Assembly: GCA_020355325.1 (NCBI GenBank)
Contig: CP070664.1
Location: 2,280,296-2,321,560 of the forward strand
Direction of reading: 5' to 3'
Source of the DNA: Caldifarciminota bacterium
GTDB lineage: Bacteria; Hydrothermota; Tepidihabitantia; SM23-42
DNA: 41,265 nucleotides
Shown here: piece by piece, positions 23,262 through 30,620 of the stretch
How the letters are laid out: each line of letters starts with the position of its first letter
Position numbering within the stretch: the first letter of the stretch is position 1
Made by a program: the position numbers and the translations under genes
Notes under the pieces: model-generated
The model's input: only the letters and a program-made list of their open reading frames with translations
Told to the model about the DNA's origin: nothing
Databases searched by the model: none

Positions 23262-23992
23262 GAGAGATCATCGAAATCCCGCTTGACAAGGTCAAGCCGC
23301 ACAGGACTGATGTTTTAAGAACACAGGGTGTTACACCAGGCAAAGATACTTCTCATAACGTAGAAAAACCTCTCAGAAAAGCAATAGAATTATTCCTCGA
23401 GTATGCTCATCCAGTCGGTGTCCTTGGTGATATACCACTCCCTCAATTTGAAGATGTCTATAAAGGTGATGGAAAAAATGAAACGAGTACGCCACTCGAC
23501 GAAATCTTCAAGAAAGCAGAAGCCCTGGCGCTCTTTGCAGTCACTATAGGAGAAGAGATAAGTCAGAAGATATCTCAGCTTTTCAAAAAAAATGAACTCG
23601 TTCTTGGCAGTATGTTGGACGGCGCTGCCTCGGTCGGAGTTGACAACACAGCCGATTTCATCGAAAACCATTTTTTAACGATGCTCATTAAAAGAGGAGC
23701 AGCGACGAGTGCGACAGCAGTGCTACGATATAGTCCAGGTTATTGTGGATGGCATATGAGCGGGCAGAAAAAACTCTTTACCTACCTCAAGCCAGAGGAC
23801 ATCGGCATATCACTCTTGGATAGCTTTCTCATGAGGCCTTTAAAATCCATTTCAGGAGTATTGATTGCTGGACCGAGAGAAATCCACGTGTTCGAGGACT
23901 CATATCCGTTCTGCGCTGAATGTAAAACACATTCGTGCCGCGAGCGAATAGAGGCACTCTTCAAAGAATCACGGTACAATAATAGGGTGTAG
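23258..23992 (+). CDS. MetH-type cobalamin reactivation-domain protein
   Basis: 244 aa, corresponding to the C-terminal activation domain of methionine synthase as a free-standing protein (known also from Thermotoga). In MetH this domain binds SAM and, with a reduced flavodoxin, re-methylates oxidised cob(II)alamin. Visible signature: VLRYSPGYCGWHMSGQKKLF (155-174), then GISLLDSFLMRPLKSISGVL. A Cys cluster near the end (C219, C222, C227) is extra and of unknown use. Amine methyltransferase systems normally use the ATP-dependent iron-sulfur activator RamA instead, so this points to methionine-synthase chemistry. It overlaps the mttB-like stop by 4 nt and ends 1 nt before the corrinoid gene. 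Confidence 0.88.
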   Translation: MREIIEIPLDKVKPHRTDVLRTQGVTPGKDTSHNVEKPLRKAIELFLEYAHPVGVLGDIPLPQFEDVYKGDGKNETSTPLDEIFKKAEALALFAVTIGEEISQKISQLFKKNELVLGSMLDGAASVGVDNTADFIENHFLTMLIKRGAATSATAVLRYSPGYCGWHMSGQKKLFTYLKPEDIGISLLDSFLMRPLKSISGVLIAGPREIHVFEDSYPFCAECKTHSCRERIEALFKESRYNNRV

Positions 23993-23993
23993 T

Positions 23994-24632
23994 ATGGATA
24001 CAGTACACAATATATCGGTGAGTCTGCAATCGGGTGATTATGAAAGAGTTTCTGCTTTCACAAAACAGGCACTTGAAAAAAACATACCACCAAAAGAGAT
24101 ACTCGATAGAGGCTTGATTAGTGGTATGAATATCGTCGGTGAAAAATACAAAACACATGAAATCTTTCTTCCCGATGTGCTTCTTGCCGCGAAGGCGATG
24201 TATGCAGGCATGGATATTTTAAAACCATTATTTATTGAAGAGGGAATACCTACAATGAGTACGGTTGTAATAGGTTCGGTTCAAGGCGACTTGCATGACA
24301 TCGGAAAGAATCTTGTTGGCATCATGCTCAAGGGTGCTGGCTTTGAGGTCATCGACCTCGGCAACAATGTTGCTCCTGAAAAATTTATCGAAACTGCAAA
24401 GACTCATCATGCCTCTGTTATTGCGATGTCTGCTCTCCTCACGACGACAATGCCGGTTATGAAAAGAGTTGTTGAACTATTGAGAAGAGAAAGACTCAAG
24501 GGAAAGATTAAGACCATCATTGGTGGGGCGCCGGTTACCGAAGCCTTTGCTCGAGAGATCGGTGCAGATGCATATGGGTATGATAGTGCACACGCGGTTG
24601 ATGCCGTGAAACGACTCGTAGGAAGAACTTGA
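23994..24632 (+). CDS. Corrinoid (B12-binding) methyl-carrier protein
   Basis: 212 aa, the usual size of MtbC/MttC/MtgC-type carriers. An N-terminal helical cap (1-85, YKTHEIFLPDVLLAAKAMYA) precedes a Rossmann-type B12 domain with GDLHDIGKNLV: D99-x-H101-xx-G104, where H101 is the lower axial cobalt ligand. VIDLGNNV, SALLTTTM and IIGGAPVTEAFA then form the rest of the pocket. It shuttles the methyl group between the MttB-like enzyme and an acceptor enzyme. GGTGT before the ATG is a weak SD; translation is probably coupled to the preceding gene. Confidence 0.93.
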   Translation: MDTVHNISVSLQSGDYERVSAFTKQALEKNIPPKEILDRGLISGMNIVGEKYKTHEIFLPDVLLAAKAMYAGMDILKPLFIEEGIPTMSTVVIGSVQGDLHDIGKNLVGIMLKGAGFEVIDLGNNVAPEKFIETAKTHHASVIAMSALLTTTMPVMKRVVELLRRERLKGKIKTIIGGAPVTEAFAREIGADAYGYDSAHAVDAVKRLVGRT

Positions 24633-24683
24633 GAAACGCTGACAGGAAGACAACGAGAAAGGGGTATGTATGAAACACAGTGT

Positions 24684-24738
24684 CACGGAGACAAGGAAAA
24701 GTAAGAAAGGGAGACTTGGAGATACGGAGAAAGGGAGC
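24684..24738. repeat. Purine-rich octamer array
   Basis: Four adjacent 8-nt units of pattern NNNGGAGA: AAGGGAGA (24707), CTTGGAGA (24715), TACGGAGA (24723) and AAGGGAGC (24731). Looser units (CACGGAGA, CAAGGAAA) lie just before. It fills the 129-nt gap between the corrinoid gene and the homocysteine methyltransferase. Confidence 0.65.
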
Positions 24739-24761
24739 ATCTTTTAAAATAGAAATTTGGT

Positions 24762-25652
24762 ATGAAAAAGTTTCTTGAGCGGATTGAAGATGGTGAGGTG
24801 CTCGTCGGTGATGGTGCAATGGGTACCATGCTCATGGAACGTGGTCTGAAACCAGGAGACCCACCGGAGTCTTTCAATCTAACACATCCTGAGATCGTAC
24901 AGGAGATTGCCAGTCTGTACCTCGATGCAGGAGCAGACATAATCCAGACCAATACGTTTGGAGGCTCGCCGCTCAAGCTTTCATTCTACGGGTTCGAGGG
25001 CAAAACAGAAGAAATCAACAGGAACGGTGTTCGCGCAGTACGTGTAGCTATCAACGATCGTGCCTACATCTCAGGGTCCTGCGGACCATCAGGAAAATTT
25101 CTGAAACCATATGGTGATATTGAACCCGACGAGATGTACCGCAATTTTGAACGACAGGTCCGCGCGCTCATCGATGCCAGTGTTGACATCATATGCATAG
25201 AGACGATGACCGACTTGCATGAAATAACACTCGCTATCGAAGCAACAAAAACCATCTCACCGGACACGCCAGTTATGGCAACGATGACGTTCGATGCAAC
25301 ACCACGAGGTTTTTACACGATAATGGGTGTCAGTATAAAAGACGCATCACGAGGACTCGAGCGGGCTGGCGCCAATATCATAGGTTCAAACTGTGGCAAT
25401 GGCATCGAGAACATGATAAAGATTGCAAAAGAATTCAAGCAATACACAGATTTGCCAATCGTCATTCAGTCGAATGCTGGAATACCAGAGATACATGGTA
25501 CGACAACAATATATCCTGAAACTCCTGATTTTACGGCAAAAAAGGCAAGGGATCTCCTCTCCATTGGCGTATCAATCATCGGAGGCTGCTGCGGAACAAC
25601 ACCTGAGCACATTAAGGCACTCAGAGCCATGGTTGATGCCTCTCATACATAG
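24762..25652 (+). CDS. Homocysteine S-methyltransferase (MetH N-terminal domain type)
   Basis: 296 aa, equal to the homocysteine-binding barrel of cobalamin methionine synthase. Visible: VLVGDGAMGTMLMERGL (13-29), QTNTFGGSPLKL, YISGSCGPSGKFL. The zinc thiolate site that activates homocysteine is C211 (GSNCGNG) with C276/C277 (GGCCGTTP). There is no pterin, B12 or activation domain attached, and no THF-binding protein is in the window. Together with the three genes upstream it would form a distributed methionine synthase. The product would be L-methionine; the cytoplasmic methyl donor is the corrinoid protein. No good SD is near the ATG, and the 129-nt gap leaves open separate transcription. 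Confidence 0.92.
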   Translation: MKKFLERIEDGEVLVGDGAMGTMLMERGLKPGDPPESFNLTHPEIVQEIASLYLDAGADIIQTNTFGGSPLKLSFYGFEGKTEEINRNGVRAVRVAINDRAYISGSCGPSGKFLKPYGDIEPDEMYRNFERQVRALIDASVDIICIETMTDLHEITLAIEATKTISPDTPVMATMTFDATPRGFYTIMGVSIKDASRGLERAGANIIGSNCGNGIENMIKIAKEFKQYTDLPIVIQSNAGIPEIHGTTTIYPETPDFTAKKARDLLSIGVSIIGGCCGTTPEHIKALRAMVDASHT

Positions 25653-25745
25653 CATGGCCTGACTTCGAGCGATCGTCCTTTCATACCCTCTATCGACAGC
25701 TGTTCGTTGACTCTCGCCAGAGTATAAAAATGTATTATTTGCTGG

Positions 25746-25773
25746 TTGACAATGCCCAATAAATCAATATAAT
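25746..25773 (+). promoter_or_regulatory. Promoter of the 149-aa gene (leaderless)
   Basis: TTGACA (25746-25751), 16 bp, TATAAT (25768-25773). The ATG at 25781 is 7 nt further on, at the expected transcription start. An ATG at 25772 lies inside the -10 box and cannot be the start. Confidence 0.8.
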
Positions 25774-25780
25774 GAAGCTT

Positions 25781-26230
25781 ATGGTAATGCGCTATCAAAA
25801 GAGAAAGGAACGAAATCGGGTCGTTGTCCATTTTAAGGACGGGAAGCTGCTCAAAGGACAGACCTCTGACTTTGTACCGGCACAGGAAACATTTCACATT
25901 ACATCAGAACAGGAGTATGATAAAGGTCGCACGTACGAAATTAAATGTGCTGAACTGAAGGCGATTTTCTTCGTCAAAACACTCGAAGGAAATCACAGTT
26001 ATGTCGAAAAGAAAAATTTCAGTGAAGTTGATGCCTCTGGTCGTCGAGGTTTGAAAATTAAGGTCGAATTCTCCGACGGCGAGGTAATTCGAGGCATGAG
26101 TTTTGATTATAGTAAAAAGTTTAATGGCTTCTTTATCATGCCGATTGATCCTCGGAGTAACAACGGTAAAATTTATGTGATAGCAGACGACCTGCGCAAT
26201 ATAAAAACCGGCATTGCGGCTGAAGATTAG
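25781..26230 (+). CDS. Hypothetical protein with two beta-barrel-like repeats
   Basis: 149 aa from the leaderless ATG at 25781. Two similar halves are seen: VVVHFKDGKLLKGQTSDF...LKAIFFVKTLEGN (12-70) and LKIKVEFSDGEVIRGMSFDY...YVIADDLRNIKTG (90-145). Each starts with a strand-DG-strand unit (FKDGKLLKG, FSDGEVIRG) and ends in a strand that lists a partner, as in small SH3-like or PilZ-neighbour domains. It resembles the family now called DUF6982, but I am not certain. No catalytic motif, signal or membrane segment is seen. The stop is TAG, and the same frame stays open for 109 codons beyond it. Confidence 0.75.
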   Translation: MVMRYQKRKERNRVVVHFKDGKLLKGQTSDFVPAQETFHITSEQEYDKGRTYEIKCAELKAIFFVKTLEGNHSYVEKKNFSEVDASGRRGLKIKVEFSDGEVIRGMSFDYSKKFNGFFIMPIDPRSNNGKIYVIADDLRNIKTGIAAED

Positions 26231-26557
26231 GTACCGTCTCAGTACCACACGAACACAGAGTCAGGAATTACTCGACTCGATTCTTACAAGGTTAGGTACG
26301 TTATTACAAAAGCACGCATAACAAAGAAAGGTAAAATACGAGAAGGACCGGCGACTCGCTCACGTATTCCTGCGGAAAATATTATTCCACACGATGCAAA
26401 GAAACTTCCTTTTTCTACAGATTCATATGAGTTTTATTTCTATAAAAAGCGGAAGAAAGTAACGCTCTATATCAAAATAAGAGAGTATTATCCTCGCATT
26501 TTCGAAATCCCTCTCAGCAAACTTGAAGAGCTGGTAAATTATTTAAAAAGAGATTAA
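26231..26557 (+). pseudogene. Start-less open frame, probable gene remnant or readthrough extension
   Basis: The frame of the preceding gene continues after its TAG for about 108 codons to TAA 26555-26557. The later part looks like real protein: YVITKARITKKGKIREGP, SYEFYFYKKRKKVTLYIKIR, then FEIPLSKLEELVNYLKRD. There is no ATG, GTG or TTG anywhere in this frame before it, so it is not a normal gene. Options are a gene that lost its start, low-level TAG readthrough, or an ATT/other rare start near 26300. Upstream 26231-26281 shows no promoter or SD. Confidence 0.4.
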
Positions 26558-26576
26558 CTCATGCAAAGGAGGTATA

Positions 26577-26774
26577 GTGGATAAACCTTTTTTCTGTCCG
26601 TTTAATAATAAAGATTGTCCGGCAATGAACATGAATGTTGATTGGAACTGTCCATTAGCAATGAGACGAACGCCAGAGGCCCAACCGACCTGTTCCTTTT
26701 ATGAAATAGCTACACAATTTATTCGTCTTAGCGACTATGTCTATGAAATAAATGGTAAATTACAAAGTACGTAG
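26577..26774 (+). CDS. Small cysteine-containing hypothetical protein, 65 aa
   Basis: GTG start at 26577, supported by AAAGGAGG 5 nt upstream. The N-terminal half holds four Cys (FFCPFNNKDCPAMNM, DWNCPLAMRR, PTCSFYEIA), possibly a metal or disulfide site. The C-terminal half is helical (ATQFIRLSDYVYEINGKL). No signal peptide. Family not recognised. It ends 24 nt before the transporter gene and may be co-transcribed with it. Confidence 0.6.
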   Translation: MDKPFFCPFNNKDCPAMNMNVDWNCPLAMRRTPEAQPTCSFYEIATQFIRLSDYVYEINGKLQST

Positions 26775-26798
26775 AATATTTCAGCTGCTACACGATCC

Positions 26799-27758
26799 AT
26801 GTCATACTCATCCAATAACATTATGAAGACGCATAATCATAGAATCAAGAACGCCTTCACTGAACATTTATTTGAGTACCGCTCAGTACATAGTAAAAAA
26901 CTTATCCTATCACTTTCGATTACTTTTTTTGTAATGATTCTTGAACTCATCGGTGGATTTCTCACACGCAGTATTGCCTTGATAAGTGACGCCGGTCATA
27001 TGTTTACACACTGCTTCGCAATCGGTATTAGTCTCGTGGCCATTATGATTGCGAAAAGGCCTCCATGCCATCATCGCACATTTGGCCTGTATCGAGCGGA
27101 AATATTAGCTGCACTCATAAATGGTTTGTTCTTGTTGCTCATCGTCGGTGTAATCGTATACGAAGCCATTCAGAGAATTATACATCCGGCTGACGTGCTC
27201 ACGCTCCATATGCTAATGATTGCACTCATCGGACTGACCGTAAACGTAGCAAGTATTTTTATCCTCCATGGTAGTCATACGAAGAATCTTAATATTAAGG
27301 GCGTCTTCTATCATATGGTTGCCGATGCTGCATCATCAGTAGGAATTGTCATAGCGGCGATCATCATATATTACACAGGCCTGAACATTATTGATCCACT
27401 CGTCAGTCTTGGCATAGCGGCAGTCATTATCTATTGGGCATGGGGTATATTAAAAGAATCGGCAATAATTCTATTAGAAATGGCACCGACCGGGTTGAAT
27501 GTCGATACCATCAGTAGTGATCTCAAGTCTCAATTTTCTGAAATAAAAGAACTATATAATGTACACATCTGGACAATAACGGCTGATTTGCTCGTCTTTT
27601 CCGCTCATATAAGTCTCGATGATACACGTGCGCTGCCTATCGACCAACACAAACTCATTACTGAAATAAATAATTATCTCCATACAAAATATCATATCAT
27701 TGAATCCACTATTCAGATAGCGGCTGAAGGAGAAGGTGAGGTTTGTAGGATTTCTTAG
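26799..27758 (+). CDS. Cation diffusion facilitator (CzcD/ZitB-like)
   Basis: 319 aa with six membrane segments (about residues 34-54, 60-80, 100-120, 130-150, 165-190 and 195-215) and a cytoplasmic C-terminal domain. It exports divalent metal, typically Zn2+, by H+ antiport. Signature: ALISDAGHMFTH in TM2 and HMVADAASSVGI in TM5. TM5 keeps the HxxxD zinc pair, but TM2 has HMFTH where most zinc members have HxxxD, so one Asp is His. The short N-terminal His-rich stretch is brief (MKTHNHR). The ATG at 26823 is an alternative start; neither has a clear SD. It follows the 65-aa gene. Confidence 0.92.
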   Translation: MSYSSNNIMKTHNHRIKNAFTEHLFEYRSVHSKKLILSLSITFFVMILELIGGFLTRSIALISDAGHMFTHCFAIGISLVAIMIAKRPPCHHRTFGLYRAEILAALINGLFLLLIVGVIVYEAIQRIIHPADVLTLHMLMIALIGLTVNVASIFILHGSHTKNLNIKGVFYHMVADAASSVGIVIAAIIIYYTGLNIIDPLVSLGIAAVIIYWAWGILKESAIILLEMAPTGLNVDTISSDLKSQFSEIKELYNVHIWTITADLLVFSAHISLDDTRALPIDQHKLITEINNYLHTKYHIIESTIQIAAEGEGEVCRIS

Positions 27759-27841
27759 AATTGTATATCCGTAGGTATACTCTTTAAAATTTTCTAAAAA
27801 ACATACGAGGGGACATCAACGAAAAGAATGAAATTTAGCTC

Positions 27842-27869
27842 TTGACAAATGAATCAAAATATATACACT
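27842..27869 (+). promoter_or_regulatory. Promoter of the cold-shock gene
   Basis: TTGACA (27842-27847), 16 bp, TACACT (27864-27869). The predicted leader is about 65 nt. Confidence 0.75.
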
Positions 27870-27940
27870 AATGCGAGCCTTAACCGTAGAGGTTCACTCT
27901 TATTATGGGAGTAAGGGTAGTAGTGCTCGAAAGGAGAAAT

Positions 27941-28144
27941 ATGGTATACGGTAAAGTAAAGTGGTTCGATGGTAAGAAAGGCTATGGGTTCATTGAGAAA
28001 GAAGACGGTTCAGGCGATGTCTTCGTCCACTATTCTGATATAATCGGTGAAGGCTATCGCTCGCTTCATGAAGGCGATAGAGTTAAGTTTGAGATAACCA
28101 AATCTCCCAAAGGGGATAAAGCCTCACAAGTCGAACGTGCATAA
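27941..28144 (+). CDS. csp: Cold-shock protein, CspA family
   Basis: 67 aa, standard length, from the ATG at 27941 preceded by AAAGGAG; an ATG at 27905 would add 12 residues without an SD and is rejected. An OB-fold with both nucleic-acid-binding motifs: KGYGFIEKE (RNP1) and VFVHYSDI (RNP2), after the start GKVKWFDGKKG. It binds single-stranded RNA/DNA and melts structures during cold or growth shifts. It is a single-gene unit with its own promoter and a strong terminator directly after the stop. Confidence 0.95.
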   Translation: MVYGKVKWFDGKKGYGFIEKEDGSGDVFVHYSDIIGEGYRSLHEGDRVKFEITKSPKGDKASQVERA

Positions 28145-28145
28145 G

Positions 28146-28170
28146 AAAAGCCCCCGCACGGGGGCTTTTT
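28146..28170 (+). terminator. Rho-independent terminator of csp
   Basis: AAAAGCCCCC, a GCAC loop and GGGGGCTTTT form a perfect stem followed by T5. Confidence 0.92.
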
Positions 28171-28243
28171 CATTACTCAGTATGTTCTCACCTTTTTCGA
28201 ACTCTGATTGTAACGTCAACAAAAAGTAAGATGTGCAGGGGTA

Positions 28244-28765
28244 TTATTTCGATCTTACCATCGTCGTTTTAACTAAACGTAAATTTTTCTTTATTTTCAC
28301 ATACCCGGACAAAATATAACGATAACTGGTCTTACCAAATTTCTTGGTTATCAAGAGTCTTCGTCTTCCCGAAGACGACACTTGTGCTCCCCGAGAAGAC
28401 CGTACCGCAACGACGATTTCAGCGAGCGTGGGTTCCGACATGAAAGACCTTTTATCTTCCCGAGAGAAGCCAAATGAAATTTTGCCAGTCTCTTCAACAT
28501 GGGTGTGATAGGCGCCGAGCCATCTCTTTTTAAAGAGTGAGGCGAGCTGCCTGCCTCTCTTTACGAAATCATCAGGATTATAGGTAATACCGGTGCGCCC
28601 CTTTTTCCCTCCTTTATAAAAGACTGCTTTTGTTATTCGTATGTCTTTGTTATGTATGGTGCCAAACAAGAAACCCATCCTTTCCTGTTTGTAGAGCGTC
28701 TCATAGCCAATATCTGCTTGGTAACAAAGATAATCTATGACACGTTTTCTGAGTTCGATTTTCAT
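28244..28765 (-). CDS. JAMM/MPN metalloprotease-like protein
   Basis: 173 aa from the ATG at 28765 (a TTG at 28777 would add four residues). JAB1/MPN-type core: ERMGFLFGTI (E28, the catalytic Glu), then WLGAYHTHV (H87-T-H89) and SREDKRSF (S101, D104), giving the E...HxH...SxxD zinc arrangement. The loop between the second His and the Asp is 14 residues rather than the usual 10. Prokaryotic JAMM enzymes cleave isopeptide or cysteine-linked bonds in ubiquitin-like, sulfur-carrier or DNA-repair contexts. No ubiquitin-like partner is encoded nearby. It is the last gene of a three-gene minus-strand operon, so its substrate may be linked to the membrane proteins upstream. Confidence 0.8.
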   Translation of the reverse strand: MKIELRKRVIDYLCYQADIGYETLYKQERMGFLFGTIHNKDIRITKAVFYKGGKKGRTGITYNPDDFVKRGRQLASLFKKRWLGAYHTHVEETGKISFGFSREDKRSFMSEPTLAEIVVAVRSSRGAQVSSSGRRRLLITKKFGKTSYRYILSGYVKIKKNLRLVKTTMVRSK

Positions 28766-28806
28766 ATTTTTATACAATAATCAAAATGAGTAATGGATAA
28801 AATGTG

Positions 28807-29910
28807 CTACAGCAACTCGATGATTATGAGAATGATATCGATAATAAAGAGAACTACAATGGCTGTTTCTAGAATAACCATCCGTTTTGTTTGTGTCCTT
28901 TCCCATGATGCGGTGTAGAGTGATTCGATCGTGGCGAGTTTTCCTCGAACGGCTGACTTCCAGTGTTCTAAATAAAACCGTTTTGATGCAGTCGTATATA
29001 TCTTTGCCAAGTACAAGTCACCGATAAGTTTGAGATAATTTTCGAGCCGGTCAACAATTTCGGAAATATCAAGTTTTATCTGTGATAGTTTTTTCAGGGT
29101 TCCAGAAAAAGGGGAAATGCTAAATCTCGCAGGAACGAGCGTATCGTATGCGTCGTCAATGATCGTATCCAAAATATCGTCATAGAGGCGCAATTCGAGC
29201 AGCTGAATAACCGCGAATTCTATGACATCGGGTATATCATAGCTTTTCTCAGGATCAAAAATAAATGCTGTGCTCCAGTCAATTAATGTAAGGTCCCCTT
29301 CACGATAGGAAAGGGGATTTTTCAACGCCTCATCTATTTCGTTTCGGCTGAGATTCCTATCCGTCCTGAGAAGCTGCGCGAGAGCAGTACTATATTCGTT
29401 GAGAAGAACTGCCGCACCGATGTCTGGGTTAAAACCATGAACCATGAAGATAGTGTATTCTTCCCAATCATCCAAGAAATTACTTCTCGGCTCTACAATA
29501 CTCGATAAAATATCAGACCGAATTTTTTTAAATTCTTTCATGACCTTATCTCGGAGGGTCTTATTCTCAATCAATGTAAAGTTGAGCGATTGCAGTTGAT
29601 TCAAACTTCCAGAAATTGGAAAGACAAAACGCACCGTGATGACTCCAAAGTCATAAATTTTAGCGTCAATCGAAACAGTAAATTCCTTGCCATCGATAGA
29701 CATTCGTTTCTTTCCCAGGCGAATGAGCAGCGGTGGTGTTTTGTATTGAATGTATGGCGGCATGAGCCGAGTAAAGGAAAGAAAAGACTGCTGGGTACGT
29801 TTGCCGCGCACCCGTTCTAAACCCGACAGCCGAATCTCGTATCCGACGTCATAACAATAGTAGACCATAGCAGTACCCTCGGTAATGGTCAGTGCTTGCT
29901 GTAGAGACAC
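28807..29910 (-). CDS. RMD1/YagE (DUF155)-like membrane-anchored protein
   Basis: 367 aa. A soluble body ends in a single hydrophobic C-terminal segment (about 344-367, MVILETAIVVLFIIDIILII). The order of elements resembles the DUF155/RMD1 family: a beta-rich N-terminal half (TVSIDAKIYDFGVITVRFVF), YTIFMVHGF, a central helical stretch, then FYLEHWKSAVRGKLATIESL and the tail TQTKRMVILETAIVVL. In eukaryotes RMD1-type proteins act in mitochondria and meiosis; the bacterial role is unknown. It starts 2 nt after the stop of the 211-aa gene and lies about 40 nt before the JAMM gene, so the three form one transcript. Confidence 0.6.
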   Translation of the reverse strand: MSLQQALTITEGTAMVYYCYDVGYEIRLSGLERVRGKRTQQSFLSFTRLMPPYIQYKTPPLLIRLGKKRMSIDGKEFTVSIDAKIYDFGVITVRFVFPISGSLNQLQSLNFTLIENKTLRDKVMKEFKKIRSDILSSIVEPRSNFLDDWEEYTIFMVHGFNPDIGAAVLLNEYSTALAQLLRTDRNLSRNEIDEALKNPLSYREGDLTLIDWSTAFIFDPEKSYDIPDVIEFAVIQLLELRLYDDILDTIIDDAYDTLVPARFSISPFSGTLKKLSQIKLDISEIVDRLENYLKLIGDLYLAKIYTTASKRFYLEHWKSAVRGKLATIESLYTASWERTQTKRMVILETAIVVLFIIDIILIIIELL

Positions 29911-29912
29911 GG

Positions 29913-30548
29913 CTATTGATTCTTTTTCAATACCCCAGTTCTTAAAATAAATCCTGTATCATTGATATAAATCAAGAATGTGTCTTTGGCTGGATATTGA
30001 AAGGCGCCAATCCCATACGCCGCATCGACAAACGGTATGCGTTGGCCATGCTTTAATAAAAACTTCCAAATTGTTTCCTCAGGATATATTTGATACTCGC
30101 TGACTGTTTTATCTTGTAGTGTATCCCACCTTCCTCTAAAACGCGTAACTCGATAATAGGCACCAGCCCCGAGCCATCTCACGAGTACACTCCACCGTAA
30201 GATGTATCCTTCAACCATCCACTGATCTCCATGAAGATTAAAGAAGTAATCCCTATCTCTTTTTTCATCAAAAAAGTATACACGTATATCTCCATTTGTC
30301 TTTTCTGCATATACCTTCCCTATTCGTTCTTCATGCGTATATCTCGAGAAGGTTTGAAGAAACAGCGACAAGAATATGAAAGAGGAACCAAAGCCGATGA
30401 GTATCAGAAATAAGAGCAGGGAAAAGATAAATTTTTTAATAGTTATTCTTTTCTTGAATAACTTCACAAGGCTGGATATAAGAATCACGAGTGAGATTAT
30501 TGCAAGTACTATACCGAGAATTCCTGTGATGAGGATGAATTTATCCAT
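29913..30548 (-). CDS. Two-TM membrane protein with exposed C-terminal domain
   Basis: 211 aa. Membrane segments at about 5-28 and 38-66, then a soluble domain with SRYTHEERIGKVYAEKTNGD, FFNLHGDQWMVEGYILRW and YRVTRFRGRWDTL. This order (strand, GDQW-EG-ILRW, YR-RFRGRW) occurs in uncharacterised proteins often labelled multidrug transporter, but nothing here supports a transport function. The ATG lies 5 nt after a TATAAT box and has no SD, so it is probably leaderless. First gene of the operon with the RMD1-like and JAMM genes. Confidence 0.75.
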   Translation of the reverse strand: MDKFILITGILGIVLAIISLVILISSLVKLFKKRITIKKFIFSLLLFLILIGFGSSFIFLSLFLQTFSRYTHEERIGKVYAEKTNGDIRVYFFDEKRDRDYFFNLHGDQWMVEGYILRWSVLVRWLGAGAYYRVTRFRGRWDTLQDKTVSEYQIYPEETIWKFLLKHGQRIPFVDAAYGIGAFQYPAKDTFLIYINDTGFILRTGVLKKNQ

Positions 30549-30553
30549 TATGC

Positions 30554-30582
30554 ATTATACAGCGCATGTCAACCAAAGTCAA
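30554..30582 (-). promoter_or_regulatory. Promoter of the membrane/RMD1-like/JAMM operon (leaderless)
   Basis: Minus strand TTGACT (30577-30582), 17-bp spacer, TATAAT (30554-30559), then GCATA and the ATG at 30548. Confidence 0.78.
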
Positions 30583-30620
30583 GATATATCAAACCGGTGA
30601 TGACAAAGAGATGATGATGA

